Assembly: GCA_964351905.1 (NCBI GenBank) | Contig: CAYGPG010000002.1 | Location: 56,680 to 120,679 of the forward strand | DNA length: 64,000 bases | Direction of reading: 5' to 3' | From: GCA-2708415 sp964351905 | Lineage (GTDB): Bacteria > Pseudomonadota > Alphaproteobacteria > Micavibrionales > Micavibrionaceae | Part shown: one piece after another, positions 25,043-34,863 of the stretch | How the letters are laid out: each line of letters begins with the position of its first letter | Numbering within the stretch: the stretch's first letter is position 1 | The notes under the pieces: generated by a model | Database searches by the model: none | What the model was told of the DNA's origin: nothing | The model's input: the letters and a program-made list of their open reading frames with translations, nothing else | Program-made: the position numbers and the translations under genes

Positions 25043-26890
25043 TTAATGATTTTGCTTCATCTCTTCTAGCTCTAACCAACGGTTTTCGTAGCGTTCTAGT
25101 TTGGATTGTGCTTCTTTTAGGTTTTTGACGGTGTCGTGGAAACCTTCGGGGTCGCGGTTGTAATAATCGCCATCTGATAGCTTCTCGTTCAATTCTACAA
25201 TGACTGTTTCCACGCTTTTTATTTTATCAGGAAGCTGTCTTAATTCGCGTTCGAATTTATAGGATAATTTAACGGCGGGTTTCGATTCCGCTTTCGGTTC
25301 TTCTGTTGTCTTCGATGGTTCTTTTTTCTTTGTTGGCCCAGACGAAGGTTTTGGATTTTCTAATGATTTTTTCTTTTCTAAATAATCACTATAGCCGCCA
25401 ACGCAACTGACAATTTTTCCATTGCCTTCAAAGGCGAGGGTTTTGGTGACGGTTTGGTCAAGGAAGTCACGGTCATGCGACACCACAAGTAAGGTGCCTT
25501 TATATTGCATCAAAATTTCTTCGAGCATGTCGAGCGTGTCCATATCCAAATCATTTGTTGGCTCATCAAGGATAAGACAGGTTTTTGGATTGGCCAAAAT
25601 TTTAGCAAGCATTAGGCGGTTTTTTTGTCCTCCAGAAAGCATAGACACCTTGTCATAGGCGCGGGAGGGATCAAACATGAAATCTTTAAGATAGCCGCAG
25701 ACGTGGCGCTCTTTACCCATCACATCAATGTAATCCCCACCACCGGGGGAGAGGATTTTGCGTAAAGTATGTTCGGGGTCAAGGTCACTTCGTTTTTGAT
25801 CGAAGTAGGAAAATTCTAATTCTTTACGGGTTTTGACGCGCCCTTGGTCGGGCTCAATTTCACCGAGGAGCATTTTAAGAAAGGTTGTTTTGCCTGAGCC
25901 ATTTTTGCCCAATATGCCGATACGATCACCGCGTTGAATACGATAAGAAAATTTATCGAGGACAGTGAGGGTCTTATCGCCATTTTCAAATTTCTTAGAG
26001 GTATTATAAAATTCGGCGACGATCTTGGATGATTTATCCATGTCGCCAATAGGCTCCATTTTAATTTTACGCGTAGCTTTACGATAGGCACTTTCATCGG
26101 CTTTCAGTTGGTCGCGCATTTCACGCACCAAGGCCAAACGTCTGACGTTACGTTTACGGCGTGCTTTGACACCGCGGCTGGCCCATTCCACTTCTTGGCC
26201 AACAATTTGTTTGCGGTTGTGAAGTTCGCGCTCTTCTTGTTCCAAAAGCTCTGTTGACCAATCTTCAAAATAACGAAAGCCCTTAGGACTGACGCGGATT
26301 TTACCACGATCGAGCCAGAAGACTTTATCTGTGACGTTGGCGAGGAAGGTTCTATCGTGGCTAATCACCATTAATGTGCCGCGATAGTTTTTAAGATAAA
26401 CTTCAAGCCATTCTATGGCTTCTAAATCCAAATGGTTGGTAGGCTCGTCAAGGAGCAAGATGTCAGGTTCTTCAACCAATGCACGTGCCAACCCTGCGCG
26501 GCGGAGTTGCCCCCCAGACAATTTGGTCATTAACGCATCGCGGTCTAACTGTAAAGCTTCGGTGACGATATCGACCTTATACATGTGCAGGTCTTTTTCA
26601 TCGTCTTTGATTTCTTGGAAGATATAGTCAAAAACGGTTTCGCCTTCTTTGGGCTTAATATCTTGTTTGAGGTAGCCGATGGTGGTGCCAAATTCTTCCC
26701 AACGCTCACCATCATCTAAATCTTGGGTGCCTGTGATGATATTCATAAGTGTGGTTTTACCCGCGCCATTCTTCCCGACGAGCGCGATACGGCTGCCTTG
26801 ATGGATGTTAAAAGACAGTCCTTCGAACACGGGAACTTCCGTGTAGCGAACAAGAGCGTCTTTAACTGATAAGAGGAGAGGTGGTGGCAT
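25043..26890 (-). CDS. uup: ABC-F family ATPase, Uup type
   Basis: About 615 residues with two ABC domains: Walker A GKNGAGKTT with signature LSGGQ and Walker B LLLDEPTNHL, then GKNGSGKTT with LSGGQKN and LILDEPTNDL. The C-terminal extension is a charged linker (KPSSGPTKKKEPSKTTEEPK) and a coiled coil typical of Uup. ABC-F proteins are soluble, act at the ribosome or on branched DNA, and are not transporters. I chose ATG 26890 (MPPPLLLSVKDAL) because the first domain begins there; the 21 residues upstream are not family-like. A GC-rich palindrome lies upstream. Confidence 0.92.
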   Translation of the reverse strand: MPPPLLLSVKDALVRYTEVPVFEGLSFNIHQGSRIALVGKNGAGKTTLMNIITGTQDLDDGERWEEFGTTIGYLKQDIKPKEGETVFDYIFQEIKDDEKDLHMYKVDIVTEALQLDRDALMTKLSGGQLRRAGLARALVEEPDILLLDEPTNHLDLEAIEWLEVYLKNYRGTLMVISHDRTFLANVTDKVFWLDRGKIRVSPKGFRYFEDWSTELLEQEERELHNRKQIVGQEVEWASRGVKARRKRNVRRLALVREMRDQLKADESAYRKATRKIKMEPIGDMDKSSKIVAEFYNTSKKFENGDKTLTVLDKFSYRIQRGDRIGILGKNGSGKTTFLKMLLGEIEPDQGRVKTRKELEFSYFDQKRSDLDPEHTLRKILSPGGGDYIDVMGKERHVCGYLKDFMFDPSRAYDKVSMLSGGQKNRLMLAKILANPKTCLILDEPTNDLDMDTLDMLEEILMQYKGTLLVVSHDRDFLDQTVTKTLAFEGNGKIVSCVGGYSDYLEKKKSLENPKPSSGPTKKKEPSKTTEEPKAESKPAVKLSYKFERELRQLPDKIKSVETVIVELNEKLSDGDYYNRDPEGFHDTVKNLKEAQSKLERYENRWLELEEMKQNH

Positions 26891-26949
26891 GGGGCATCTT
26901 ATAACGCGAAGTTTAATGAAGCACAATTCTTTAAATATCTTATCAAACG

Positions 26950-26995
26950 TCATTCGCCCTCTCTTTCCCTCTCCCTCAGGGAGAGGGGGAAGATA
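26950..26995. repeat. GC-rich palindrome between frmA and uup
   Basis: CCCTCTCTTTCCCTCTCCCT, then CAGG, then GAGAGGGGGAAGATAGAGGG: two long complementary arms around a short centre. Its build (C-rich arm, short loop, G-rich arm, with a purine/pyrimidine break in the middle of each arm) resembles the elements inside cysQ and alaS. It lies in the 129-base gap after the frmA stop, before the uup start on the same strand. Confidence 0.75.
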
Positions 26996-27019
26996 GAGGG
27001 GGATTTTGTGAGGTTGGGG

Positions 27020-28126
27020 CTAAAAAATAACCACACTGCGAATAGATGTGCCCGCGTGCATCATGTCAAAGGCGGTGTTGATATCCTCAAGAGGCATGGT
27101 GTGGGTGATGAGGTCATCAATATTGATTTTACCTTCCATATACCAATCAACAATTTTAGGGACATCGGTGCGTCCGCGTGCGCCGCCAAAGGCAGAACCA
27201 CTCCATTTTCTTCCTGTGACCAATTGGAAAGGACGTGTAGAGATTTCTTTGCCTGCACCCGCCACGCCAATAATAACGCTCTCCCCCCATCCTTTATGCG
27301 TGCATTCTAAGGCTTGGCGCATCACATCGACATTGCCGATACATTCGAAAGAATAATCAACGCCGCCATTGGTGAGGTCACAAATAGCCTCAACAACATT
27401 ATCGGTTTCTTTAGGATTGATAAAATCTGTCATGCCAAATTTCTTGGCCAGTTCAACTTTGGAAGGGTTGATATCAATGCCGATAATACGACTGGCGCCT
27501 ACCATTTTTGCGCCTTGGATAACGTTTAAGCCAATACCGCCCAAACCAAAAACGGCAACGGTGGAACCTGCTTCAACTTTCGCATCGAATACAACCGCGC
27601 CGATGCCCGTGGTGACGCCGCAACCGATGTAGCAAATTTTATCAAATGGGGCATCTTTACGCACTTTGGCGACAGAAATTTCAGGCATGACAGTAAAGTT
27701 AGAAAAGGTTGAGCAGCCCATATAATGAAGCACCTCTTTGCCATTATGTTTAAAACGGCTGGTGCCATCAGGCATAAGACCTTTGCCTTGCGTGCCACGA
27801 ATCTTTTGACACAGGTTGGTTTTGGGGTTGAGGCAAAAGTCACATTCGCGACATTCTGGTGTATAAAGGGGGATGACGTGATCGTCAACTTTCACCGATG
27901 TTACACCTTCGCCAATTTCGCGCACGATCCCTGCGCCTTCATGTCCCAAAATCGCAGGAAATGCGCCTTCTGGATCATCGCCAGACAGGGTGAAGGCATC
28001 TGTATGGCAGACGCCCGTTGCCATGTTTTCAACAAGGACTTCGCCTGCTTTTGGCCCTTCTAAATCAACGGTATCAATGATAAGCGGGCTTCCAGCTTTT
28101 ATGGCGATGGCGGCGCGTGTTTTCAT
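27020..28126 (-). CDS. frmA: S-(hydroxymethyl)glutathione dehydrogenase (class III alcohol dehydrogenase)
   Basis: A 368-residue zinc enzyme that oxidises the glutathione adduct of formaldehyde and also reduces S-nitrosoglutathione. The catalytic zinc segment GVCHTDAFTLSGDDPEG and GHEGAG, the four structural zinc cysteines in CRECDFCLNPKTNLC, and the NAD motif GLGGIGLNV are all present. The class III signature around GTQGKGLMPDGTSRF is clear. No S-formylglutathione hydrolase gene (frmB) is adjacent. The start is divergent from the PodJ-like gene, with about 190 bases between the chosen start codons. Confidence 0.94.
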   Translation of the reverse strand: MKTRAAIAIKAGSPLIIDTVDLEGPKAGEVLVENMATGVCHTDAFTLSGDDPEGAFPAILGHEGAGIVREIGEGVTSVKVDDHVIPLYTPECRECDFCLNPKTNLCQKIRGTQGKGLMPDGTSRFKHNGKEVLHYMGCSTFSNFTVMPEISVAKVRKDAPFDKICYIGCGVTTGIGAVVFDAKVEAGSTVAVFGLGGIGLNVIQGAKMVGASRIIGIDINPSKVELAKKFGMTDFINPKETDNVVEAICDLTNGGVDYSFECIGNVDVMRQALECTHKGWGESVIIGVAGAGKEISTRPFQLVTGRKWSGSAFGGARGRTDVPKIVDWYMEGKINIDDLITHTMPLEDINTAFDMMHAGTSIRSVVIF

Positions 28127-28315
28127 GTTTATGTCCTGTTACTTTGTTGATTTAATTGCCTTTAGACCATAATCGTGGGAGCGAATATTTCAAGGGATTT
28201 TGATAAAAAAGCGCCGAATGCATTGATATGTGGGAAAAATGAGATTTTCCTTGGTTTTTATGACTCGTTTGCGCTATGTTATGGTTATTCAAAAGTACTA
28301 ATGGGGAATTTATCT

Positions 28316-30391
28316 ATGAAATCCAAGCGCGTTCCTGATCGTGTCCATGTTGTTCGCACGCCAGAGCAAGATTCAGGCATGACCACACAAAGTCAAAGTA
28401 TTGAGATTGTCCGTATGCTGGCGCAAATAAGCGACAAGCTTAAACGTAGTGAAGCGGAACGTTATGAGCTTTTGAATGAGCTACGCGAATATCGTAAATC
28501 TTTGCGCGATTTAGAAGATAAATCAGAGACTTCTGAAAAGGCATATCTTGCTCTTGAAAATAAAGTAAAAACCAAAGGCAATATTGATACTGAAAGCCTG
28601 CAACGTCAGGCTAAGTTAGAAAAAACGCTTAAAGAAGCTGAAGAACAAATTCTAAAAACTGTCGCAGGGCAGGCGATGATGGATAAACGTCTGTCAGATA
28701 CCGAAAGTAAACAAGTTGCCATTGACCAACGTCTTGATGCATCCGTAGCCGAACAAGCACGCCTTGATCGTCAATTAGAATTAACCGCACAAGATAAATC
28801 ACGTCTTTTAAGAAAAGTGGAACGTTTAGAAGATGTAGTCACTGAAACGCAAGAAACGTTGCGATCAAAAGCGATGGTTTTATTAACGGATCAAAGTGCA
28901 GCAAAGGGCGCAAGCCTTGCTGCTCCTGCATGGAGTGAGAATTCAGCAAAGCCACAATCTATTGAAAGTTCAGAGCAAGGCTCCTTATGGGCACGTGCTA
29001 CATCGCTGCAAACATTAAGCATTAGTGCGCTTATTATTGCCGCGCTGTTGGGCGGATATGCCATTAATCAAATTCAACAACCTAAAATGCCAAGTTTGAC
29101 GATGTCTGATAGTTTGAGAAGTTCAGACTCAACGATGGCGCCATCTTCTATTGGAGATGTCAATAATATTGAACAGCAAAAAATTGAAAACCGTTTAAAC
29201 GATACATTTGGAAATACTACGCCTGCGTCTTCAGCAACAGAAACGCTGCCAGACAATGTCTTGGATTATAGTGATGATCAATTGATTGAGGCGTTGAACA
29301 ATGATCCTGAAGCGTTGGCGTCACAGTTAAATAATATTGAGCCGTCGGCGGCGAACGCGTTGGTGGATTCAACACCGCCAGAAGATATGTCACAAGACCA
29401 AGCAGGGGCGGCAGCGAGCCCGTTGGAAAATCCACAAATTACACAGCCGATGAAAAACTTTGAGGCGTTGGCTTTTAAACAAGATCCGTCAGTTGCAAAA
29501 GCGATTGCGAATGAAAAGTCTGATGCGCCGTTGAGTGAGCGTGGACAGCCAGATGCGAGCCTTCCTGCGGCGGTTCAGAACATTGAAAAGCAAGCTTTTG
29601 CGGGTAATGCTGAAGCGCAACATGATTTGGCTGCAATCTATACGGCAGGTCAGGGCGGCGTTGCCCAAAATTTTGAAAAAGCGGCTTTTTGGTTTAAAGA
29701 AGCATCAGCGCAAAATATTGGTAATGCGCGTTATAATTTAGGGGTGCTAAACCATCAAGGGTTGGGCACAGAACGTGATTTGGACAAGGCTTTATATTGG
29801 TATAGAGAGGCTGCAAAATTAGGTCATGCCGAAGCACAATATAATTTAGGTATCGCGCATATTGAAGGCATTGGCACAGATTATGATCCAAAATTGGCAG
29901 CGGCCTTTTTTGAACGTGCAGCCAATAACGGAATCATGGAAGCGGCCTATAACCTTGGTCTTATATATGAGAACGGTTTATTAGGTGAACCTAAGGCGGA
30001 TGAAGCGTTACTTTGGTATAGCATTGCGGCCAAACAGGGCAGTAGTGATGCGCAATCTGCGATGGAGCAATTGGCAAAAACCCTACAAATTGGCATGGAT
30101 GATATTGATAATTTGGTTGAGCGTATGCAACAGATTAATCAATCTGTTAAAGGTCGTCGTGCAGGACCGCAAGGAGAGGAAAATTCTGCCTCTGTTTCTG
30201 TCAATTCCAATCAGGCGATGGTCGCGCAAATTCAAGAATATTTGATGCTTACGGGCAGTTACTCAGGCCCAGCAGACGGCATTAACGGCCCACAAACTGA
30301 ACAAGCAATCAAAGAATTTCAGGCGGCGAATAATTTACCTGTAACGGGTAAGCCGACATCGGCTTTGCTTAATCAAATGGTCAGCAATTAA
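28316..30391 (+). CDS. Coiled-coil, Sel1-repeat and peptidoglycan-binding membrane protein (PodJ-like)
   Basis: About 691 residues. A cytoplasmic coiled coil runs from about residue 20 to 180 (ending LLRKVERLEDVVTETQETL). One membrane helix follows (SISALIIAALLGGYAI, near 235), then an acidic disordered linker. The periplasmic part has at least four Sel1-type repeats (AQHDLAAIY, ARYNLGVLNHQGLG, AQYNLGIAHIEGIG, AAYNLGLIYENG) and a C-terminal peptidoglycan-binding domain (AVQ-like GPADGINGPQTEQAIKEF). This order is that of Caulobacter PodJ, which organises a cell pole. The ATG at 28316 is favoured by a GGGGAA ribosome site; earlier GTG/ATG starts give non-family sequence. Whether it is a true PodJ orthologue is inference. 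Confidence 0.8.
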   Translation: MKSKRVPDRVHVVRTPEQDSGMTTQSQSIEIVRMLAQISDKLKRSEAERYELLNELREYRKSLRDLEDKSETSEKAYLALENKVKTKGNIDTESLQRQAKLEKTLKEAEEQILKTVAGQAMMDKRLSDTESKQVAIDQRLDASVAEQARLDRQLELTAQDKSRLLRKVERLEDVVTETQETLRSKAMVLLTDQSAAKGASLAAPAWSENSAKPQSIESSEQGSLWARATSLQTLSISALIIAALLGGYAINQIQQPKMPSLTMSDSLRSSDSTMAPSSIGDVNNIEQQKIENRLNDTFGNTTPASSATETLPDNVLDYSDDQLIEALNNDPEALASQLNNIEPSAANALVDSTPPEDMSQDQAGAAASPLENPQITQPMKNFEALAFKQDPSVAKAIANEKSDAPLSERGQPDASLPAAVQNIEKQAFAGNAEAQHDLAAIYTAGQGGVAQNFEKAAFWFKEASAQNIGNARYNLGVLNHQGLGTERDLDKALYWYREAAKLGHAEAQYNLGIAHIEGIGTDYDPKLAAAFFERAANNGIMEAAYNLGLIYENGLLGEPKADEALLWYSIAAKQGSSDAQSAMEQLAKTLQIGMDDIDNLVERMQQINQSVKGRRAGPQGEENSASVSVNSNQAMVAQIQEYLMLTGSYSGPADGINGPQTEQAIKEFQAANNLPVTGKPTSALLNQMVSN

Positions 30392-30400
30392 ATTTAATTT

Positions 30401-31267
30401 TTACCGTTTGTTACCCATTGCTATTACCGATTTTACCCAGCAACTAGGATTTACATTTTGGATATGATGCGCGGCTTCATCTGCATCGTGCTTTGAAGGA
30501 TATAAACCAAAGCAGCATGAACCGCTTCCTGTCATTCTGGTGACCATAGAATTTTTAGTGTTTGTTAAAGCGTCTAAAACATCTTTTATGGTTGGTGTTT
30601 TTTCAATTGCTGCGTCTGTTAAATCATTTCTTCCTTCTAAAATATATTTCAAAATATCGAAATTTTCTTCTATGATAGGAGTATGAAATTGAGAGATTTT
30701 TAAATTTTTAAAAACCTCAATTGTTGATGTTGATATGTTTGGGTGAACCAAAACCAAATACAGGTTCGGTGCGTTTTCTAAGGGTTCGATAATCTCACCT
30801 ATGCCAGAGAAGAGGCAAGGTTGCGCGTGATAGCAGACGGGTATGTCCGCGCCTAATTCTAGTAGAAGGGCGTTTAATTCATTTTGGTTGGGCTGGATAT
30901 TCCAAAATTTTAGTAGTGCTTTTGCTGTTGCCGCGGCGTCGCTAGAGCCGCCTCCTAAGCCTGCGCCAGAGGGAATACGCTTATTTAAATGAATATGGCA
31001 GTTCAAAGATTGATTATAGTGAGAGGCTAATTTTTGCGCCATTTGCACAACTAAATTCTGATTATCTGTGGGGATATTTTTAAATTCACTTTCAAGCGTG
31101 AACTTAAATTTGGGATGAGGGGTAAGAGTGATTTCGTCTCCAAAATCTGAAAAATATGTAAGGGAGTGTAAGAGGTGATAACCATCTTCCCTTTTTCCTG
31201 TCACATTTAATGTCAGATTTATTTTAGCAGGAGCTTTAATTTTTATATGACTACTGCTAGACGCCAT
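30401..31267 (-). CDS. ispE: 4-diphosphocytidyl-2-C-methyl-D-erythritol kinase
   Basis: A 288-residue GHMP kinase of the MEP isoprenoid pathway. The substrate segment PAKINLTLNVTGKREDGYH and the ATP motif PSGAGLGGGSSDAAA are both diagnostic, and TGSGSCCFGLY matches the third GHMP motif. The length is normal. The start overlaps the end of the upstream TPR gene by eleven bases, so they are translationally coupled. The stop is ten bases from the convergent PodJ-like gene. Confidence 0.95.
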   Translation of the reverse strand: MASSSSHIKIKAPAKINLTLNVTGKREDGYHLLHSLTYFSDFGDEITLTPHPKFKFTLESEFKNIPTDNQNLVVQMAQKLASHYNQSLNCHIHLNKRIPSGAGLGGGSSDAAATAKALLKFWNIQPNQNELNALLLELGADIPVCYHAQPCLFSGIGEIIEPLENAPNLYLVLVHPNISTSTIEVFKNLKISQFHTPIIEENFDILKYILEGRNDLTDAAIEKTPTIKDVLDALTNTKNSMVTRMTGSGSCCFGLYPSKHDADEAAHHIQNVNPSCWVKSVIAMGNKR

Positions 31268-33053
31268 TTTCTTTTATATAAACTTCGCTTAACGTGTTTT
31301 TGGGGGCAGGTTCTAGGTTTTCGATACCATTTGCCAATTTGTCTTGTGCTTTTTCTTTTAATTCCGCTTCGTTTTCTTCGCTATTATTAACAGTTCGCTC
31401 CCATTGGAATCTTGCTTCGTTTTGACGTCCTACTTGCCAATACGCATCGCCTAAATGATCGTTAATTGTTGCGTCATAAGGTTCTAACTCTACGGCGCGC
31501 TCCAAATGGGGTATAGCGGATTCAAAGTCATTCATTTTATAAAAAACCCATCCAAGTGAATCAGCAATATAGCCATCATCTGGTTGTAATTGCGTGGCCA
31601 GTATCAACATGGATAATGATTTTTCTAAATTGATTCCTTGGTCCGCCCAGCTATAGGCAAGGTAATTTAAAACATAAGGATTATTGGGTTGAAATTTTAA
31701 AGCAACCAGCAAGTCAGATTCAGACTTTTTGAATTCTTTTAGGCGTTCGTACGACATGCCGCGCGAATAATAAACATGCCAGTAGCTTTCAGGGACTTCA
31801 TCCCATTTGCTTAATACTTCAGAGTAAACTTTTACTGCTTCTTTATACTCCTCTTTATATCGGTAAATATCACCAATTTGTATAAGGGAGTCGATGTCGC
31901 CGTTGTCGTATAGTTTTGAAAGGATATCTATGGCGAGCTCATAAGACTCATTTTCTGCATGAATGTCTGCAATATTGCGCTGAGCCAAAATGTAATGTTC
32001 TGAATCACTTGGAACTTCACTCAAAATATCAATTGCCTGATCGTCTTGATCATGTGCAGATAAAGAGGCACCAATTATTAAATGGTTTCTGTATAGATCT
32101 GGGTTGAGAGCAAGGGCCATGCGCGCGAATATAATTGCGCTATCATCGCTTTTTTCACGAATAAGAATGCTTGCCATGTCTTCAAAAACAATAGCGGCTC
32201 CTTCGGTGGCATTATTGATATTTGGAAGGTTTATAAGAGATAAAATATCACCGTTATTTTCTATTGTCTTTATTTTTTCTTTGGTTTCCTGATTGGCAAA
32301 CCCACCAGCTTCGATTGCTTTATAAAAATTTAAAGCCATATTTTTGTTGTTGGATACGACGAGTAAATCAGCAAATTTTACAACATCACGTAAATCAATA
32401 TCATCTGTTTGATAAGATTTAAGAGCATATTGTAGTAGAGCAGGTGAGGGCTCTAAGTAATGATGAACGAGCAAAGCATGATGCGCGTAAAATGAGCTTG
32501 GTGGAAGATCAATGGAATTAAGTTCACCGATACCAGCAGAAGCCCATAGTTTTAAAACAGGGACCAGAAAAGTTGCAGGGCCTTGTTGTTTTAAATTATC
32601 TAATGTCTTGGTTGCTTCTTGATAATCACCTTTTTTAAAATTATTGATAGCAATAAAGAGATGCGCCAATAGGTTCTCACCATCTAGCTCCGCAACTTCA
32701 TGTGCAAGCTTCGTTGCTTGCTTTAGGTCACCTTGCCCCATTGCTAACACCATAAGGTGGCGCTTTAAATCGAGGTTATCATTACTTTTTTTGCTTACTT
32801 TTTTGATGTTTTTATAGGCTGTATTCCAGTCTTTTTGACGTTGCGCAAATTGACCTACAAGGTAGCTGCCTGACTCTGTTTCCCTATGGTAATTGGGTTG
32901 CGCACCTAAGGCTTCAAGCAGATCAAATGTCATGATTTGTGCCTGTTCTGGTGGCATAACTTTTTCAAGAGTCATGTTTGCAGTGATATACCCAATTAAA
33001 AACCCAATTAAGATAATAGGAACAAGTAAAAGCTTTTTTCTTTTCAATTTCAT
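31257..33053 (-). CDS. TPR-repeat protein with N-terminal membrane anchor
   Basis: A 598-residue protein with a basic start (MKLKRKK), one hydrophobic segment (LLLVPIILIGFLIGYI) that is likely an uncleaved anchor, and a periplasmic array of tetratricopeptide repeats, clearest near the C terminus (PYVLNYLAYSWADQG, IADSLGWVFYKM, ATINDHLGDAYWQVG). Large TPR proteins are commonly encoded just upstream of ispE in alphaproteobacteria. It is likely a scaffold in envelope assembly, but no partner is evident. The gene overlaps ispE by eleven bases. Confidence 0.85.
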   Translation of the reverse strand: MKLKRKKLLLVPIILIGFLIGYITANMTLEKVMPPEQAQIMTFDLLEALGAQPNYHRETESGSYLVGQFAQRQKDWNTAYKNIKKVSKKSNDNLDLKRHLMVLAMGQGDLKQATKLAHEVAELDGENLLAHLFIAINNFKKGDYQEATKTLDNLKQQGPATFLVPVLKLWASAGIGELNSIDLPPSSFYAHHALLVHHYLEPSPALLQYALKSYQTDDIDLRDVVKFADLLVVSNNKNMALNFYKAIEAGGFANQETKEKIKTIENNGDILSLINLPNINNATEGAAIVFEDMASILIREKSDDSAIIFARMALALNPDLYRNHLIIGASLSAHDQDDQAIDILSEVPSDSEHYILAQRNIADIHAENESYELAIDILSKLYDNGDIDSLIQIGDIYRYKEEYKEAVKVYSEVLSKWDEVPESYWHVYYSRGMSYERLKEFKKSESDLLVALKFQPNNPYVLNYLAYSWADQGINLEKSLSMLILATQLQPDDGYIADSLGWVFYKMNDFESAIPHLERAVELEPYDATINDHLGDAYWQVGRQNEARFQWERTVNNSEENEAELKEKAQDKLANGIENLEPAPKNTLSEVYIKENGV

Positions 33054-33084
33054 AAGAAATATATTCTTTCAAATTTAGATTTTG

Positions 33085-34737
33085 TTACATATTGCCGTAA
33101 TTTGGCCCACCGCCACCTTCGGGCACAGTCCAAACAATATTTTGTGATGGGTCTTTAATGTCGCAAGTTTTACAATGTACGCAATTTTGGGCATTGATTT
33201 GAAATTTCTTTTCGCCTTTTTCTTCAACAATTTCATAGACACCAGCAGGGCAATAACGTTGCGCTGGTTCTGCATATTTAGGCAAGTTTATACCAATAGG
33301 AACTGTGGGATCTCTTAATTTTAAATGAGAGGGCTGCTCTTCTGCATGATTTGTATTTGAGAGCTGGACGCTTGTCAGAAGATCAAATGTTAGAGTGCCA
33401 TCCGCTTTTGGATACTTAATTTCTTTACATTTATCAGCTTCTTTTAATTGCTCATGATCTGCGTGGTTTTTGAGTGTGTATGGCAGAAGATATCCACCCA
33501 TTGTTTGAAAGGCCGCATGAATCATGCCTGCCCATAACCCCCAGTGAAAGCCGGGGCGAATATTGCGCACCTTATGAAGTTCTTTATAAAGCCATGAACT
33601 TTCAAAATTACTTTTATAGCGCGAGCATTCCCATCCTTGATGAGGGGTGTCTTCCAAATGAAGACAGGTAAAGACAGATTCTGCTACAATCATTCCTGAC
33701 TTAATAGCGGTGTGATTTCCTTTAATCTTGGGCACGTTTAAAAACCCTGCGCTATCCCCTGCCAAGCAACCGCCCGGAAAGGTTAGTTTTGGTATAGATT
33801 GTAGCCCGCCTTCAACCAAGCTCCGTGCGCCATAACTTATGCGGCGTCCACCTTCCAATAATTTTGCGATCTGCGGATGCGTTTTAAAACGTTGCATTTC
33901 CTTATAGGGATTGAGGTATGGGTTTTGATAGTCGAGACCAATGACAAAGCCAATAGAGATCATATTATTTTCGTAATGATACAGCCATGATCCGCCATAG
34001 GTCTTACTGTCCATTGGCCAGCCAACAGAGTGAATGATGGAGCCTTCTTCGTGTTTGGCAGAATCAATTTCCCAAATTTCTTTAATACCAAGGCCATATG
34101 TTTGAGGATCAGATTCTTCACGTAAATTAAAGTTGGCGATGAGTTCTTTCGTAAGAGAGCCATGACATCCTTCGGTAAAAATTGTTTGGCGGGCATGAAG
34201 TTCAACACCGGGTTCAAACATTTCTGTTTTTTCGCCTTCTTTGTTGATCCCCATATCACCAGTTGCAACGCCAATGACTTCACCATTGTTGTTATAGAGA
34301 ACCTCTGCAGCAGCAAAGCCTGCGAAAATTTCAACGCCTAATTCCTCTGCCTGACTTGCAAGCCAACTGCCCAGTTCTCCTAAACTAATTATATAGTTTC
34401 CGTGGTTCTTCATTTGCGGTGGAGTTGGAAGCTGAAAGGCTTTATTTTTTGTAAAAAATAAGAATTTATCTTTTTGGGCTTTGCAACGAAGGGGGGCTCC
34501 TTTTTCTTTCCAGTTTGGAATGAGTTCATTTAAGCTACGTGTTTCAAATACAGCGCCAGAGAGGAGGTGGGCACCAACTTCTGATCCTTTTTCTAATATA
34601 CAAACGGATACTTCTTTGTTTGTTTCTTGCGCCAATTGTTTTAGACGAATGGCGGCGGAAAGACCCGCAGGGCCCGCTCCTACAATAACAACGTCATATT
34701 CCATAGTTTCGCGATCAGAACGAACAGAATTGGTCAT
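33085..34737 (-). CDS. Electron transfer flavoprotein-ubiquinone oxidoreductase
   Basis: A 550-residue membrane-associated flavoprotein that passes electrons from acyl-CoA and other dehydrogenases, through ETF, to ubiquinone. The FAD motif VIVGAGPAGLSAAIRL is at the N terminus. The C-terminal 4Fe-4S domain has CPAGVYE and the ligand set CVHCKTCDIKDPSQNI, ending in GGGGPNYGNM. The length matches the family (about 550). etfA, etfB and beta-oxidation genes are not in the window. It is divergent from the UDG-like gene, with 126 bases between starts. Confidence 0.95.
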   Translation of the reverse strand: MTNSVRSDRETMEYDVVIVGAGPAGLSAAIRLKQLAQETNKEVSVCILEKGSEVGAHLLSGAVFETRSLNELIPNWKEKGAPLRCKAQKDKFLFFTKNKAFQLPTPPQMKNHGNYIISLGELGSWLASQAEELGVEIFAGFAAAEVLYNNNGEVIGVATGDMGINKEGEKTEMFEPGVELHARQTIFTEGCHGSLTKELIANFNLREESDPQTYGLGIKEIWEIDSAKHEEGSIIHSVGWPMDSKTYGGSWLYHYENNMISIGFVIGLDYQNPYLNPYKEMQRFKTHPQIAKLLEGGRRISYGARSLVEGGLQSIPKLTFPGGCLAGDSAGFLNVPKIKGNHTAIKSGMIVAESVFTCLHLEDTPHQGWECSRYKSNFESSWLYKELHKVRNIRPGFHWGLWAGMIHAAFQTMGGYLLPYTLKNHADHEQLKEADKCKEIKYPKADGTLTFDLLTSVQLSNTNHAEEQPSHLKLRDPTVPIGINLPKYAEPAQRYCPAGVYEIVEEKGEKKFQINAQNCVHCKTCDIKDPSQNIVWTVPEGGGGPNYGNM

Positions 34738-34863
34738 AATACAAAGGCTTTCATTTTTAAACGTTCAATTTTTCCAAAATTTCACAAGATGTTGTTGAAA
34801 TAACGCATTGGAAAGGAAATAGTACCCAATAATTATTAAAGAATACTATATATTATAGCGATC

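Noticed and set aside
28175..28315. GTG-initiated extension of the PodJ-like protein
   Set aside because: It overlaps the promoter region shared with frmA, and a GGGGAA ribosome site supports 28316.
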